Position numbers and translations under genes: made by a program
In this document: positions 8,982-17,142 of the stretch, piece after piece
Layout: each line of letters starts with the position of its first letter
Position numbering within the stretch: position 1 is the stretch's first letter
NCBI RefSeq assembly: GCF_008151785.1
Contig: NZ_CP036523.1
Coordinates: forward strand, 1,488,001 to 1,552,000
Length of the DNA: 64,000 nt
Direction: 5' to 3'
DNA from: Peptacetobacter hiranonis
GTDB lineage: Bacteria; Bacillota; Clostridia; Peptostreptococcales; Peptostreptococcaceae
Notes under the pieces: model-generated
What the model was told of the DNA's origin: nothing
Database searches by the model: none
What the model saw: only the letters and a program-made list of their open reading frames with translations

Positions 8982-8990
8982 TGCTATAAT
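8982..8990 (+). promoter_or_regulatory. Extended -10 promoter for the TetR gene
   Basis: TGCTATAAT is a consensus extended -10 element about 50 nt upstream of the TetR-family start. No convincing -35 is present, as is common for extended -10 promoters. Confidence 0.5.
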
Positions 8991-9041
8991 TATACCAAAA
9001 TTTAAAATAAATGAGATTTAATTAATCTTTAGGAGGATTTT

Positions 9042-9713
9042 ATGAACAGATATAAAAAAGGACTTAATACTTGTAATTACATAGTAGAAGAGTCAAAAAA
9101 ATTATTCTACACTAAAGGATATTCTAAGACGACTATCCAGGAAATATGTGATAATACAAACATAACTCTTGGTAACTTTACATATTACTTTAAAACTAAA
9201 CAGGACTTATTAAAAAGAGTATACTTCGACTATTTAAAGGATATAGAAAACTTTGTTATTGAAAACTCAGAAGAATACCCTGATTTATTTGACAAATATT
9301 TAATGGTCTGTATGATATATAACTACAATATATTCTCTGACAAAAAAATATCTGACTTTAACTACAGTATAATAAAAAACGATACAATATATAATGATGT
9401 ATTCCTTAACCTTCCAGCTGAAGATGTAAGATTTGCTTGTGGAAATACTGATGAAAACCTAAGCAAAAAAGAATTAAAACTTCTTTACTTATCAGATCTT
9501 GGAACTAGAAAAGAACTTACTCAGTACTATGCTGAAAATGAAGAGTTATTTGACTCACCACTTGAATTTGCAGCATATATGGCAGAAATAGAATCAAGAA
9601 TATACAAAGCTAACGATATAAATGTAAAAGAAAGATTCTTAGATAATCCAGATTTTGTAGAAAAAATAAAAAATAGTGGAATTACTTTACTTACAGCTCC
9701 AGAAGTTCAATAA
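9042..9713 (+). CDS. TetR/AcrR family transcriptional regulator
   Basis: A 223-aa regulator. The N-terminal helix-turn-helix is clear: YTKGYSKTTIQEICDNTNIT followed by NFTYYFKTKQDLLKRVY (residues about 22-62). The C-terminal ligand-binding part is divergent and gives no ligand clue. AGGAGG at 9031-9036 sets the ATG start. It is transcribed away from the DMT permease, the usual arrangement for a TetR repressor and its efflux target, and ends in a strong terminator. Confidence 0.88.
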   Translation: MNRYKKGLNTCNYIVEESKKLFYTKGYSKTTIQEICDNTNITLGNFTYYFKTKQDLLKRVYFDYLKDIENFVIENSEEYPDLFDKYLMVCMIYNYNIFSDKKISDFNYSIIKNDTIYNDVFLNLPAEDVRFACGNTDENLSKKELKLLYLSDLGTRKELTQYYAENEELFDSPLEFAAYMAEIESRIYKANDINVKERFLDNPDFVEKIKNSGITLLTAPEVQ

Positions 9714-9722
9714 TAAAAAATT

Positions 9723-9748
9723 AACCCCCAGAAAACTGGGGGTTTTTT
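9723..9748 (+). terminator. Terminator between TetR gene and tyrS, probably bidirectional
   Basis: A perfect 9-bp GC-rich stem (AACCCCCAG with CTGGGGGTT, AAAA loop) is followed by TTTTTTG on the plus strand. On the minus strand it is followed by AATTTTTTA, so it can serve the convergent tyrS as well. Confidence 0.92.
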
Positions 9749-9760
9749 GTTTGCTTTTAT

Positions 9761-10975
9761 TTATTTTACAACTATTTTTATGAATTTCTTTTTACCTATC
9801 TGTATAACTAGTTCTCCATTTGCTTCAACAGCGTTTAAGTCGTTAACTTTTTCTCCGTTAACTTTTACTCCACCCTGTTTAGCAAGTCTTCTTATTTCAC
9901 TCTTACTTGGAACTAATTTGTTTTCAACAGCTATACCAGCTATATCTAAATCAGCTGCAGCAACTTCAACAGTTAGTATATCATCTGGTATATTACCTTT
10001 CTGGAATACACTCTTGAATCTGTTTTCAGCTTCCTGAGCTTTTTCTTCTCCATGGTATAGAGTAACTATTTCTTTAGCTAATTCCATTTTTATATCTCTT
10101 GGGTTAGCTCCACCTTCTAATTTAGCTTCTATTTCAGCTACAGCATCAGGATGAACGTCTGTTACTAAGTTGTAGTATTTTATTATTAATTCATCTGGTA
10201 TTTCCATAGCTTTCTGGTACATAAGTCCAGCTTCTTCATCTATTCCTATGTAGTTTCCTAATGATTTAGACATTTTGTTTACACCGTCAAGACCTTCAAG
10301 TAGAGGCATCATTATAACTACCTGAGATTCTTTATCGAATTCTCTCTGAAGTGATCTACCCATTAAAAGGTTGAATCTCTGGTCAGTACCACCAAGTTCT
10401 ATATCAGCATCTATTGCTATAGAGTCGTATGCCTGCATTAAAGGATAGAAGAATTCGTGAACTGATATTGGCATCTGTCCTTCGTATCTTTTCTTGAAGT
10501 CTTCTCTTTCAAGCATTCTTGCAACAGTTATTGTAGCTGCTAATTTTATAACTTCTTCAAAGTTTAATTTTCCTAACCATTCGCTGTTGTATCTTACTAT
10601 AGTTTTATCTTTATCTAATACTTTGAATATCTGTTCCTGATAAGTTTTTGCATTTTCAAGAACCTGTTCAGTAGTTAATGCTTTTCTTGTTTTAGATTTT
10701 CCAGTCGGGTCACCTATTTTACCTGTGAAATCCCCTATTATTATTACTACCTGATGTCCTAAGTCCTGAAGCTGTTTCATTTTTCTAAGAACAACTGTAT
10801 GTCCTAAATGGATATCTGGAGCACTTGGGTCAAGACCTAATTTTATTACAAGTGGTTTGTCTTCTTTCTGTGCTTTAGTTAATTTTTCTTTAAGGTCTTT
10901 TTCATCTATAAGACTGTCTACACCTTTCATTACGATCTTCATCTGTTCATCTACAGATATTTTAGATATACTCAT
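9761..10975 (-). CDS. tyrS: Tyrosyl-tRNA synthetase
   Basis: Class I aminoacyl-tRNA synthetase charging tRNA-Tyr, 404 aa from the ATG at 10973-10975 (MSISKISVDEQM). HIGH-type motif: LDPSAPDIHLGHTV. KMSKS motif: NKMSKSLGNYI. A C-terminal S4-like RNA-binding domain includes SKSEIRRLAKQGGVKVNGEKV. The frame stays open upstream to 11077, but that stretch is the T-box leader. The AGGAGG site at 10983-10988 fixes the start. It is regulated by the tyrosine T-box directly upstream. Confidence 0.97.
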   Translation of the reverse strand: MSISKISVDEQMKIVMKGVDSLIDEKDLKEKLTKAQKEDKPLVIKLGLDPSAPDIHLGHTVVLRKMKQLQDLGHQVVIIIGDFTGKIGDPTGKSKTRKALTTEQVLENAKTYQEQIFKVLDKDKTIVRYNSEWLGKLNFEEVIKLAATITVARMLEREDFKKRYEGQMPISVHEFFYPLMQAYDSIAIDADIELGGTDQRFNLLMGRSLQREFDKESQVVIMMPLLEGLDGVNKMSKSLGNYIGIDEEAGLMYQKAMEIPDELIIKYYNLVTDVHPDAVAEIEAKLEGGANPRDIKMELAKEIVTLYHGEEKAQEAENRFKSVFQKGNIPDDILTVEVAAADLDIAGIAVENKLVPSKSEIRRLAKQGGVKVNGEKVNDLNAVEANGELVIQIGKKKFIKIVVK

Positions 10976-11003
10976 AACTTTTCCTCCTAAAAATTTTTTA
11001 AAC

Positions 11004-11296
11004 AAAAAAACTCCCGTCCTAATAAAAAGGACGGGAGATATCTCTCGTGTTACCACCTTAGTTCTCGAATACCTCACGATATCCGACTCAGTGTGTCAAA
11101 ATACTAGACACTGCATTATAACGTATGCAAATCGTCAAACCCTACTATTATTTCAGGAAAGCGGCTCCAAAATGTACTTCAGATATACAAAATTACTCCA
11201 TCACACCAACCTGGAGCTCTCTGAAAATCCCATAAATCCTACTCTTTTCTTCTCAGCCTTTGTTAATTAAATTAAAACGTCAATTTTTTCGTATAT
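11004..11296 (-). ncRNA. T-box leader of tyrS, tyrosine specifier
   Basis: A complete T-box riboregulator on the minus strand. Stem I starts with AGAGAGC-type sequence near 11222. The specifier loop carries GAAG-TAC-A, and the TAC codon (Tyr) is at 11174-11176. The T-box sequence AAGGTGGTAACACGAG is at 11043-11059. A strong terminator stem CTCCCGTCC/GGACGGGAG (11011-11037) is followed by TTTTTTT (11004-11010). Uncharged tRNA-Tyr is predicted to stabilise the antiterminator and switch on tyrS. Confidence 0.93.
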
Positions 11297-11302
11297 ATTT
11301 AT

Positions 11303-11331
11303 AATATATGTCTTTTCGCTTAATTTGTCAA
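11303..11331 (-). promoter_or_regulatory. sigmaA promoter for the tyrS T-box leader
   Basis: TTGACA (11326-11331), a 17-bp spacer, then TATATT (11303-11308). It overlaps the 3' end of the upstream membrane-protein gene. Confidence 0.75.
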
Positions 11332-12327
11332 TAGAGTAGCCATTTTTTCACCGTAAAACTCTCTAAGTCCATATTTCACATCTATACTCATAAAGTAAAG
11401 TATCGCTATAATTGCTGCTAGCCAGAAATAGCTTAAAAGCATAAATAAGTATAGTATTGTAAATAATCTTACCTGTCCCATACTCTTACCTTTAGCAAGC
11501 ATATACCCCTGTATTCCTGCTACAGAATCTCTTATTAAGAAATAAAGACCTGAATAGAAGAAACAGTTCATTATTGTATCTACATAAGCCATATTCGTTT
11601 TTATGCCATACTTATTCATAAGGCTAAATGTCATAGTATAAATAATCATTATATAGAATAAATTTCTTGAGCAGAACGTCATCCTAGAAAAAGTTCTAAA
11701 ATGTCTTATTATATTATATTTTTTCTTAGTTTCACCCTTTAATACATTTAATCTATTTCCTACAAATAATCCTATTATATAAACACCTACTACAGTTCCA
11801 AGTGGTATTAATGTTATAGAAACATAGAATACTGTACTAAAATAGCTATGTATAAATTCTGGTGGGAAGTTGCTAAAAGCTGGAACATTTTTAGTCATAT
11901 ACTTCGCCATATAAGATATTGTTTCTTTGAAATCTTGAATAAAACTATATCCTATTAATTTTGATGCGTATATATCTATAAACACCATAATAATAGATCC
12001 TATAAGTGTTCCAAGAAGTAAATCGTCCATTAGACTAGTTTTCTTCTCTGATAAAATACCACATAGTATTCCCAAGATAATTCCCTGGCTCGCCCATATA
12101 GCAGTTCCAGGATTTCCAAGTACTGCAAAAACAATCATAAGACCTGACATAGCTGATAAAACAGTATATTTTGATCCGCATTTTAAATATATTATAAAGT
12201 AGAATAATGGAACAATATAATCTAAATATATCCCATATCCTATACCACTTCCTACAGATATAATCGTCACAACAACAAATATCGCCGTTAATAACGATGC
12301 CTCAGTAAGCTTTCTTGTTTTTTCCAA
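11320..12327 (-). CDS. YybS/DUF2232-like integral membrane protein
   Basis: A 335-aa protein with about eight predicted membrane helices. It starts MEKTRKLTEASLLTAIFVVV, a beginning typical of YybS/DUF2232 proteins and related to ECF S-components. The family function is not known, and many Firmicutes carry it near ribosomal or replication genes. An AGGAGG site precedes the ATG at about 12335. No terminator is seen: its stop codon lies inside the tyrS promoter. The family call is from general resemblance and is moderate. Confidence 0.65.
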   Translation of the reverse strand: MEKTRKLTEASLLTAIFVVVTIISVGSGIGYGIYLDYIVPLFYFIIYLKCGSKYTVLSAMSGLMIVFAVLGNPGTAIWASQGIILGILCGILSEKKTSLMDDLLLGTLIGSIIMVFIDIYASKLIGYSFIQDFKETISYMAKYMTKNVPAFSNFPPEFIHSYFSTVFYVSITLIPLGTVVGVYIIGLFVGNRLNVLKGETKKKYNIIRHFRTFSRMTFCSRNLFYIMIIYTMTFSLMNKYGIKTNMAYVDTIMNCFFYSGLYFLIRDSVAGIQGYMLAKGKSMGQVRLFTILYLFMLLSYFWLAAIIAILYFMSIDVKYGLREFYGEKMATLLTN

Positions 12328-12430
12328 GTCCTCTCCTCCTTCATTAGTAATTAAATTTATTTGTTATTCAAAGCATAGTAGATAGTATAACATCAATTTG
12401 TATAAATTTACAGATAAAAATTTATCCATT

Positions 12431-12457
12431 TAAAAAGGAGACCTTTAAAGCCTCCTT
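12431..12457 (-). terminator. Rho-independent terminator
   Basis: An AAGGAGGC stem pairing with GGTCTCCTT-type bases (one G-U pair) is followed by TTTTTA on the minus strand, downstream of the small membrane protein gene. Confidence 0.75.
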
Positions 12458-12472
12458 GCAAAATCATAATTT

Positions 12473-12910
12473 CTAATAATCAATTCTAACCCTTTTTCTT
12501 TTAAAAATTTTCATTATTTCATTAAACCCTACTACAGTATCTGCTATTGTAGCAACTTTCTTGCCACCAACATAAATAATTTTTTTAGACTCTTCACATT
12601 TTAAGCTCTCTATTTCACTATATGGTATAGACTTTTTACCAAAAAGGCTTATTATCTCAATACCATCTTTTTCAATCTCTATTCTCCATTTTTTCATCAT
12701 TAAGAACTTAATAAAAATAACAGCGATTATACCGCTTATAACTAGTCTTGGCATTGATGCCTTTTCCATTCCAAATCTAGCAGTCATTATAACTCCTGCA
12801 AGTCCAAAAGCTCCCATTGCTAACAAGAAAAACTTCTGATACTGAACTCTATATTTTAGAGTATTATTAAATTTTTCATTTTGTAGTTTTTTGGTTTTAG
12901 CTGTTACCAT
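12473..12910 (-). CDS. Small membrane protein with PH-like tail, probably 5'-truncated by an amber codon
   Basis: The 145 aa from the ATG at 12908-12910 hold two membrane helices near 28-45 and 56-72. A soluble beta-rich tail resembling bacterial PH-like domains follows (KWRIEIEKDGIEIISLFGKKSIPY). This ATG has no ribosome site. In the same frame, 60 nt upstream, a GGAGAGGG site at about 12975-12982 precedes an ATG at 12970 that encodes MLNTLTTIICALPVVY, then TAG, then FIEMVTAKTKK. The native gene therefore most likely ran 12473-12970 with an extra N-terminal hydrophobic segment, interrupted here by the TAG at 12920-12922. I do not recognise a function. Confidence 0.6.
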   Translation of the reverse strand: MVTAKTKKLQNEKFNNTLKYRVQYQKFFLLAMGAFGLAGVIMTARFGMEKASMPRLVISGIIAVIFIKFLMMKKWRIEIEKDGIEIISLFGKKSIPYSEIESLKCEESKKIIYVGGKKVATIADTVVGFNEIMKIFKRKRVRIDY

Positions 12911-13121
12911 TTCTATAAACTAATAAACTACAGGTAAAGCACAAATTATTGTCGTTAAAGTATTTAGCATTTTTCCCTCTCCTAATTTAAGTTTCCTCCA
13001 CTATAATAACATAATTAAACTTCTTTTTAATCATATTTTATAAATTAATAATCTAATATTTCTGTATTTTTTGTGAATATGGTATAATTTAAAAAAACTA
13101 ATAAAATAGGAGTTGATATTT

Positions 13122-14147
13122 TTGTTTAAGATAAAGCATTTTAATGATCTTACAGTAGAAGAATTTTATGAAATAGCAAAAGCAAGATATGAAGTTTTTG
13201 CATGTGAGCAACATATTTTTGAAGAAAATGACTTTGACGATACAGATAAAGTTTCTTATCATGTATTTTCATACGATAACGATAAAATAGTAGCTTATTT
13301 AAGAATAATTCCAAAAGAATTCAGCTATTATGAAAATACCGGAATAGGTAGAGTTCTTGTTTTAAAAGAATACAGAAGATCTGGACTAGCAAAGAAAATG
13401 GTATATTTTGCTATTGATTTTATAACAGAAATATTAAAAGAAGATAGTATATCTCTTTCTGCACAGGAATATATCTCTTCTCTTTATGAAAAATGTGGAT
13501 TTATAGCTGTTTCTGATGTGTATCTTGAAGTTGGAATACCTCACGTTGAAATGGAATATAATAAGTTTAGAGATATAAAAGTTCTAATGGAAAAAAATAA
13601 CCCATCAGAATACCCTAAATTCGACCTTCCAGAAGGATTTTCATTAGTTAAATATAAAGACGGATACGAAAAAGACTGGGCTAAAATACAGACTGATTTA
13701 GAGCAATTTGAAAGTATAGACGAGGCTTTAAAATGTTTTAAAGATACTTTTTTAGATGTCACAGATGACGTATATAAAAAATGCTTCTTTATACAGAATA
13801 AAGATGGTAAAAATATAGCTACAGCATCTATTTGGAATGGAAATCATTTTGGAAAAACTCTTCAGAGAATTCACTGGGTTGCAGTATCTAAAGAATACCA
13901 GGGATTAGGGCTTGCTAAATCTCTAGTTTCTGCTGCATTAGATGTTTTTAATGAGTTAGGATTTAAAGATTACATCTATCTGACATCTCAAGTATCTAGT
14001 TATAAAGCATTAAACATATATTCAAAATTCGGATTTATACCATATACAGATAAAATGCCTATAAACTGGGATATGGATGAAAAAGAATTTGAAAAAGAAA
14101 CAAAATACGCTTGGAAGCAGATTAATTTACTTTCAAAGAAAAAATAA
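13122..14147 (+). CDS. Tandem GNAT acetyltransferase (ElaA-like plus second GNAT domain)
   Basis: A 341-aa protein with two acetyl-CoA-dependent N-acetyltransferase folds. The N-terminal domain is ElaA-like (ARYEVFACEQHIFEENDFDDTD, then GIGRVLVLKEYRRSGLAKKM). The C-terminal domain has its own acetyl-CoA loop (AVSKEYQGLGLAKSLV) and ends ALNIYSKFGFIPY. Start: TTG at 13122-13124, 9 nt after AGGAG (13108-13112). An in-frame TTG at 13113 abuts the ribosome site and is unlikely. The substrates are unknown. Single-domain ElaA is the more usual form, so this is a fusion. It lies just outside the left end of the IS256 element. Confidence 0.82.
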   Translation: MFKIKHFNDLTVEEFYEIAKARYEVFACEQHIFEENDFDDTDKVSYHVFSYDNDKIVAYLRIIPKEFSYYENTGIGRVLVLKEYRRSGLAKKMVYFAIDFITEILKEDSISLSAQEYISSLYEKCGFIAVSDVYLEVGIPHVEMEYNKFRDIKVLMEKNNPSEYPKFDLPEGFSLVKYKDGYEKDWAKIQTDLEQFESIDEALKCFKDTFLDVTDDVYKKCFFIQNKDGKNIATASIWNGNHFGKTLQRIHWVAVSKEYQGLGLAKSLVSAALDVFNELGFKDYIYLTSQVSSYKALNIYSKFGFIPYTDKMPINWDMDEKEFEKETKYAWKQINLLSKKK

Positions 14148-14236
14148 TATCAAATAAAAAGAGTATATGAAAAAAAGTCTGTAAATTTAATCGCCTTCTA
14201 TGGTAATATCAAATTAATCATAGGAGGCGATTTTTT

Positions 14237-15460
14237 ATGGGCAGAAAGAAAAGAGAACCATTGAATCCAGAAAAGAAAAATATAATAGCGGAGCTAATTA
14301 AAACATATGAAATTAAAACCGCTCAAGACATTCAGGATGCACTTAAAGATCTTTTGGGGGATACTATTCAAGAAATGCTTGAATCTGAAATGAATGAGCA
14401 TCTTGGATATGAAAAATATGAACGTGGTGAAAATACCAACTCAAGAAATGGATATAAAACAAAAAGAGTAAGATCTGGAATGGGAGAATATGAAATTGAT
14501 GTGCCTCAAGATAGAGATTCTTCTTTCGAACCTCAAATTGTCAAAAAAAGACAAAAGGATATTTCTGAAATAGAGCAAAAGATAATAAATATGTATGCTT
14601 TAGGCATGAGTAATAGAGATATAACTTCTCAAATAGAGGATATTTATGGATTTGAACTATCTGAAGGAATGATTTCAGATGTAACCGATAAAATAATACC
14701 TAAAATCGAAGAATGGAAATATAGACCTCTTGAAAGTGTATATCCTGTTGTATATATAGATGCTATCCATTTCTCTGTTAAAGAAAATGGTTCTGTTAAG
14801 AAAAAAGCTGTCTATGTAATTCTTGGTATAAGTTCCGAAGGATACAAAGAAATTCTAGGATTGTATATTGGAGATACTGAAAGCTCTAAGTATTGGTTTT
14901 CTGTGCTAAATGAATTAAAAAATAGAGGTGTAAGAGATATTTTAATCGTTTGTGCTGATGGACTATCAGGAATAAAAGAAGCGATAAGCTCCGCTTTTCC
15001 AAATACTGAATATCAAAGATGTATTGTTCATCAAGTTAGAAATACATTAAAATATGTATCATACAAAGATAGAAAGGAATTTGCTAATGATTTAAAAACA
15101 ATATATCATGCCATTAATGAAGAACAGGCTCTAGCTAATTTAGAACGTACTTCAGAAAAATGGAATGAAAAATATCCAAATTCTATGAAATCTTGGTTTA
15201 GTAACTGGGATTCAATTATACCGATATTTAAATTTTCGCCAGAAACTAGAAAGGTAATTTATACTACAAATGCCATTGAAAGTGTAAATTCGCAGCTTAG
15301 AAAAATAAATAAAAAAAGAACTGTTTTTCCAAATAAGATTTCTCTAGAAAAATCACTATACCTATCAATTGAAAAAATAAGCAAAAAATGGAGTATGCCT
15401 ATTAGAAACTGGGGTTATATTTACGGAGAACTTTCAATAATGTATGAAGATAGATTGTAA
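14237..15460 (+). CDS. IS256-family (Mutator-type) transposase
   Basis: The full-length 407-aa DDE transposase. The catalytic triad is readable: D175 in VVYIDAIHF, D241 in VCADGLSGIK, and E348 in TTNAIESVN. The family C/H motif is RCIVHQVRNTL. The N-terminal DNA-binding half ends in the typical MNEHLGYEKYERGENTNSRNG segment. An AGGAGG site at 14222-14227 fixes the ATG. Gln is mostly CAA here, while neighbouring native genes favour CAG, which supports an acquired origin. There is no frameshift or internal stop, so it is potentially active. Confidence 0.97.
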   Translation: MGRKKREPLNPEKKNIIAELIKTYEIKTAQDIQDALKDLLGDTIQEMLESEMNEHLGYEKYERGENTNSRNGYKTKRVRSGMGEYEIDVPQDRDSSFEPQIVKKRQKDISEIEQKIINMYALGMSNRDITSQIEDIYGFELSEGMISDVTDKIIPKIEEWKYRPLESVYPVVYIDAIHFSVKENGSVKKKAVYVILGISSEGYKEILGLYIGDTESSKYWFSVLNELKNRGVRDILIVCADGLSGIKEAISSAFPNTEYQRCIVHQVRNTLKYVSYKDRKEFANDLKTIYHAINEEQALANLERTSEKWNEKYPNSMKSWFSNWDSIIPIFKFSPETRKVIYTTNAIESVNSQLRKINKKRTVFPNKISLEKSLYLSIEKISKKWSMPIRNWGYIYGELSIMYEDRL

Positions 15461-15471
15461 TAATTAAAAAA

Positions 15472-15505
15472 GTCAAGAAAACCGCTTTTTAGCTGGTTTT
15501 CTTGA
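15472..15505 (-). terminator. Strong terminator inside the IS256 element
   Basis: A perfect 12-bp stem (GTCAAGAAAACC with GGTTTTCTTGAC) sits directly after the transposase stop codon. The T-run (TTTTTTAATT) is on the minus strand, so it best stops transcription entering from the WYL regulator side. It may also end the transposase message. Confidence 0.8.
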
Positions 15506-15646
15506 CATGCAACAAAATAAATAATATTATGTGTTCAAAGGCGTTAGCCATTTACTCATAAATTATTTTAAGTCTATTATACTACCTAACGGTAGTTTAA
15601 GCCATAGAGGGCTTATTTACAGAAAAAATTCTATATACCCAATAAA

Positions 15647-15681
15647 GGGATGCTGTAAAATATAGTTAATTACAACATCCC
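15647..15681 (-). terminator. Terminator after WYL regulator, possibly bidirectional
   Basis: A 12-bp stem (GGGATGTTGTAA with TTACAGCATCCC, one G-U pair). The T-run is better on the plus strand (CTATTTTTTA) than on the minus (TTTATT). It lies just outside the IS256 right end. Confidence 0.65.
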
Positions 15682-15692
15682 TATTTTTTATT

Positions 15693-16643
15693 CTAGTAGT
15701 TATATGTACTCATCATTTTCTTTATATCTTCTTTTACATCATCCACAAGCTTCTGTGGCTCTAAAACAGTCACACTAGGTCCCATTCCAAGTATCCAGCT
15801 TTTTATCTGCTCATAACCCATCATTCTAGCTCTAAATTCTATGCTTCCATCACTTAATTCCTTAATACTCTGTTTTGAGCTCCATCTTTTTTCACTTACT
15901 ATAGTTGCAAATGGCTCTCTTATAATTAGATGAATTTCTATTTCTTCTCCTTTGAAATTTCCAATAGAGTTTTTAGTGTATTCATGTATATCAAAATCTT
16001 CGTCTATTTTATACTTTTCATCCATTATGCTAAGCTTGCTGATTCTGCACAGTTTGAAATCCCTAACTTCTTTTCTATTTTCACAGTATGCTATAAGATA
16101 TGTATCGCCTTCATAGTTGTATATACCATATGGATGAAGAACTCTTTCTGACTCTCCTGATTTTATTGATTTATAACCTATTTCAATTTTATTTTTCATA
16201 GAATATGCATCAGATATCTGCTCACAAAGTTTAATTTCTTTTTCCTTGTTTACACTGCTACCTGGATAAATATAGAAATACTTAACCTGCTCGTCTATAT
16301 ACTCTCTCTTTTTAAAGTTAGATTTTATTCTATTAATAGAATTTTTATACTCATCTGAATACATATTATTAGACTTTGTTAGAAAATCAGATACTCTATC
16401 CAAAATACTAAGATCCATATCCCTAACAGGAATAGAAAGATATCTGCTTCCTGGAGCTATAGAATATCCACCATATTTTCCACTCTGAGAGTTAATAAAT
16501 ATTCCTGCTTGCTCAAGTTCACTTTTATACTCTTGAACCTGTCTATTACTAACTTCTAATTCCCTTGCAATCTCTTCAATTTTCATTTTTCCATTATTCT
16601 GAAGCAACATAACCATGTTAAGTGCTGCACCTATTTTACCCAT
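15693..16643 (-). CDS. HTH plus WYL-domain transcriptional regulator
   Basis: A 316-aa regulator. The N-terminal winged helix-turn-helix has MKIEEIARELEVSNRQVQEY and the wing SGKYGGYSIAPGSRYLSIP (residues about 20-75). The C-terminal WYL-type ligand-sensing region spans about 140-230 (HPYGIYNYEGDTYLIAYCE), followed by a WCX-like extension. WYL regulators often sense nucleotides or small ligands. The gene is divergent from a 73-aa unknown gene, and a perfect palindrome lies between them. Its own TATAAT box (16745-16750) sits next to that palindrome, which suggests autoregulation. Confidence 0.85.
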   Translation of the reverse strand: MGKIGAALNMVMLLQNNGKMKIEEIARELEVSNRQVQEYKSELEQAGIFINSQSGKYGGYSIAPGSRYLSIPVRDMDLSILDRVSDFLTKSNNMYSDEYKNSINRIKSNFKKREYIDEQVKYFYIYPGSSVNKEKEIKLCEQISDAYSMKNKIEIGYKSIKSGESERVLHPYGIYNYEGDTYLIAYCENRKEVRDFKLCRISKLSIMDEKYKIDEDFDIHEYTKNSIGNFKGEEIEIHLIIREPFATIVSEKRWSSKQSIKELSDGSIEFRARMMGYEQIKSWILGMGPSVTVLEPQKLVDDVKEDIKKMMSTYNY

Positions 16644-16764
16644 ATCAATACCTCTCTTTTTTGTACTTATCTATAATATACATCTTTTCAAGTCATTTAT
16701 ATAGAATATTTTCTAAAAATTTTAAAATAATTTTCTTTCCTCACATTATACTGCGTCAATATAG

Positions 16765-16783
16765 TTTATACTTTAAGTATAAA
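16765..16783. promoter_or_regulatory. Palindromic operator candidate between WYL regulator and 73-aa gene
   Basis: TTTATACTT, a single central T, then AAGTATAAA: a perfect 9-bp dyad. It overlaps the -35 region expected for the WYL gene (minus-strand TATAAT at 16745-16750). It contains TATACT and TATAAA boxes that could be the -10 of the plus-strand gene at 16815. It is the most likely binding site of the WYL regulator. Confidence 0.55.
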
Positions 16784-16814
16784 GTAAAACAAAAGCAGAT
16801 TCGGAGGCGATTTT

Positions 16815-17036
16815 ATGAAAAATATAAATAATATCAATACATTAACTAATGAATCATTAGCAGCTATGATGAGTGACTTTGAAATTAAAAAGGCTATAGA
16901 GCTTTTCTCAGATTTGGATTCATTCTTAAATAAGTACAAATACTGCTCATGCTTTGTTGATAACGACGAAGATTTCGTTTCATTTTTAGAATATCTTGAA
17001 ATAGAAGAAAATCTAAGAATGGGCTATCTTATATAA
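16815..17036 (+). CDS. 73-aa acidic protein of unknown function
   Basis: It starts MKNINNINTLTNESLAAMMS. The protein is acidic and helical-looking, with no membrane segment and two close Cys (YKYCSCFVDNDEDF). A CGGAGGCGA ribosome site at 16801-16809 is well placed before the ATG. It is monocistronic, ended by a 16-bp-stem terminator, and divergent from a WYL regulator across a palindrome. I do not recognise the family. It is judged real from the ribosome site, the terminator and the divergent layout. Confidence 0.7.
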   Translation: MKNINNINTLTNESLAAMMSDFEIKKAIELFSDLDSFLNKYKYCSCFVDNDEDFVSFLEYLEIEENLRMGYLI

Positions 17037-17090
17037 TTTTAATTTTTTCATTTTTTTACTACCTTTATTTATTATTGTTGTTTTGTTGAA

Positions 17091-17127
17091 AGAAAAGGGC
17101 TGTGCAAATTATGCACAGCCCTTTTCT
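17091..17127. terminator. Bidirectional terminator
   Basis: A perfect 16-bp stem (AGAAAAGGGCTGTGCA and its complement, 5-nt loop). It has T-rich tails on both sides and serves the convergent 73-aa gene and zinc-ribbon gene. Confidence 0.92.
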
Positions 17128-17142
17128 GTTTATTAATTAAAC

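Larger units (their letters stand above)
14178..15623 (+). mobile_element. IS256-family insertion sequence, intact
   Basis: The element is about 1.45 kb. The imperfect terminal inverted repeats share CTGTAAAT and TCTATGG (left 14179-14203; right, on the minus strand, 15622-15602) and differ by a 4-nt indel. Flanking 8-mers AAAAAAGT (14171-14178) and AAAAAATT (15623-15630) agree at 7 of 8 positions, which would fit a slightly decayed 8-bp target duplication. The low-complexity A-run makes this uncertain, so the ends are good to a few bases only. Confidence 0.8.

Noticed and set aside
10976-11077. Open frame extending tyrS upstream by 34 codons
   Set aside because: It runs through the T-box terminator. 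A strong ribosome site marks the ATG at 10975.
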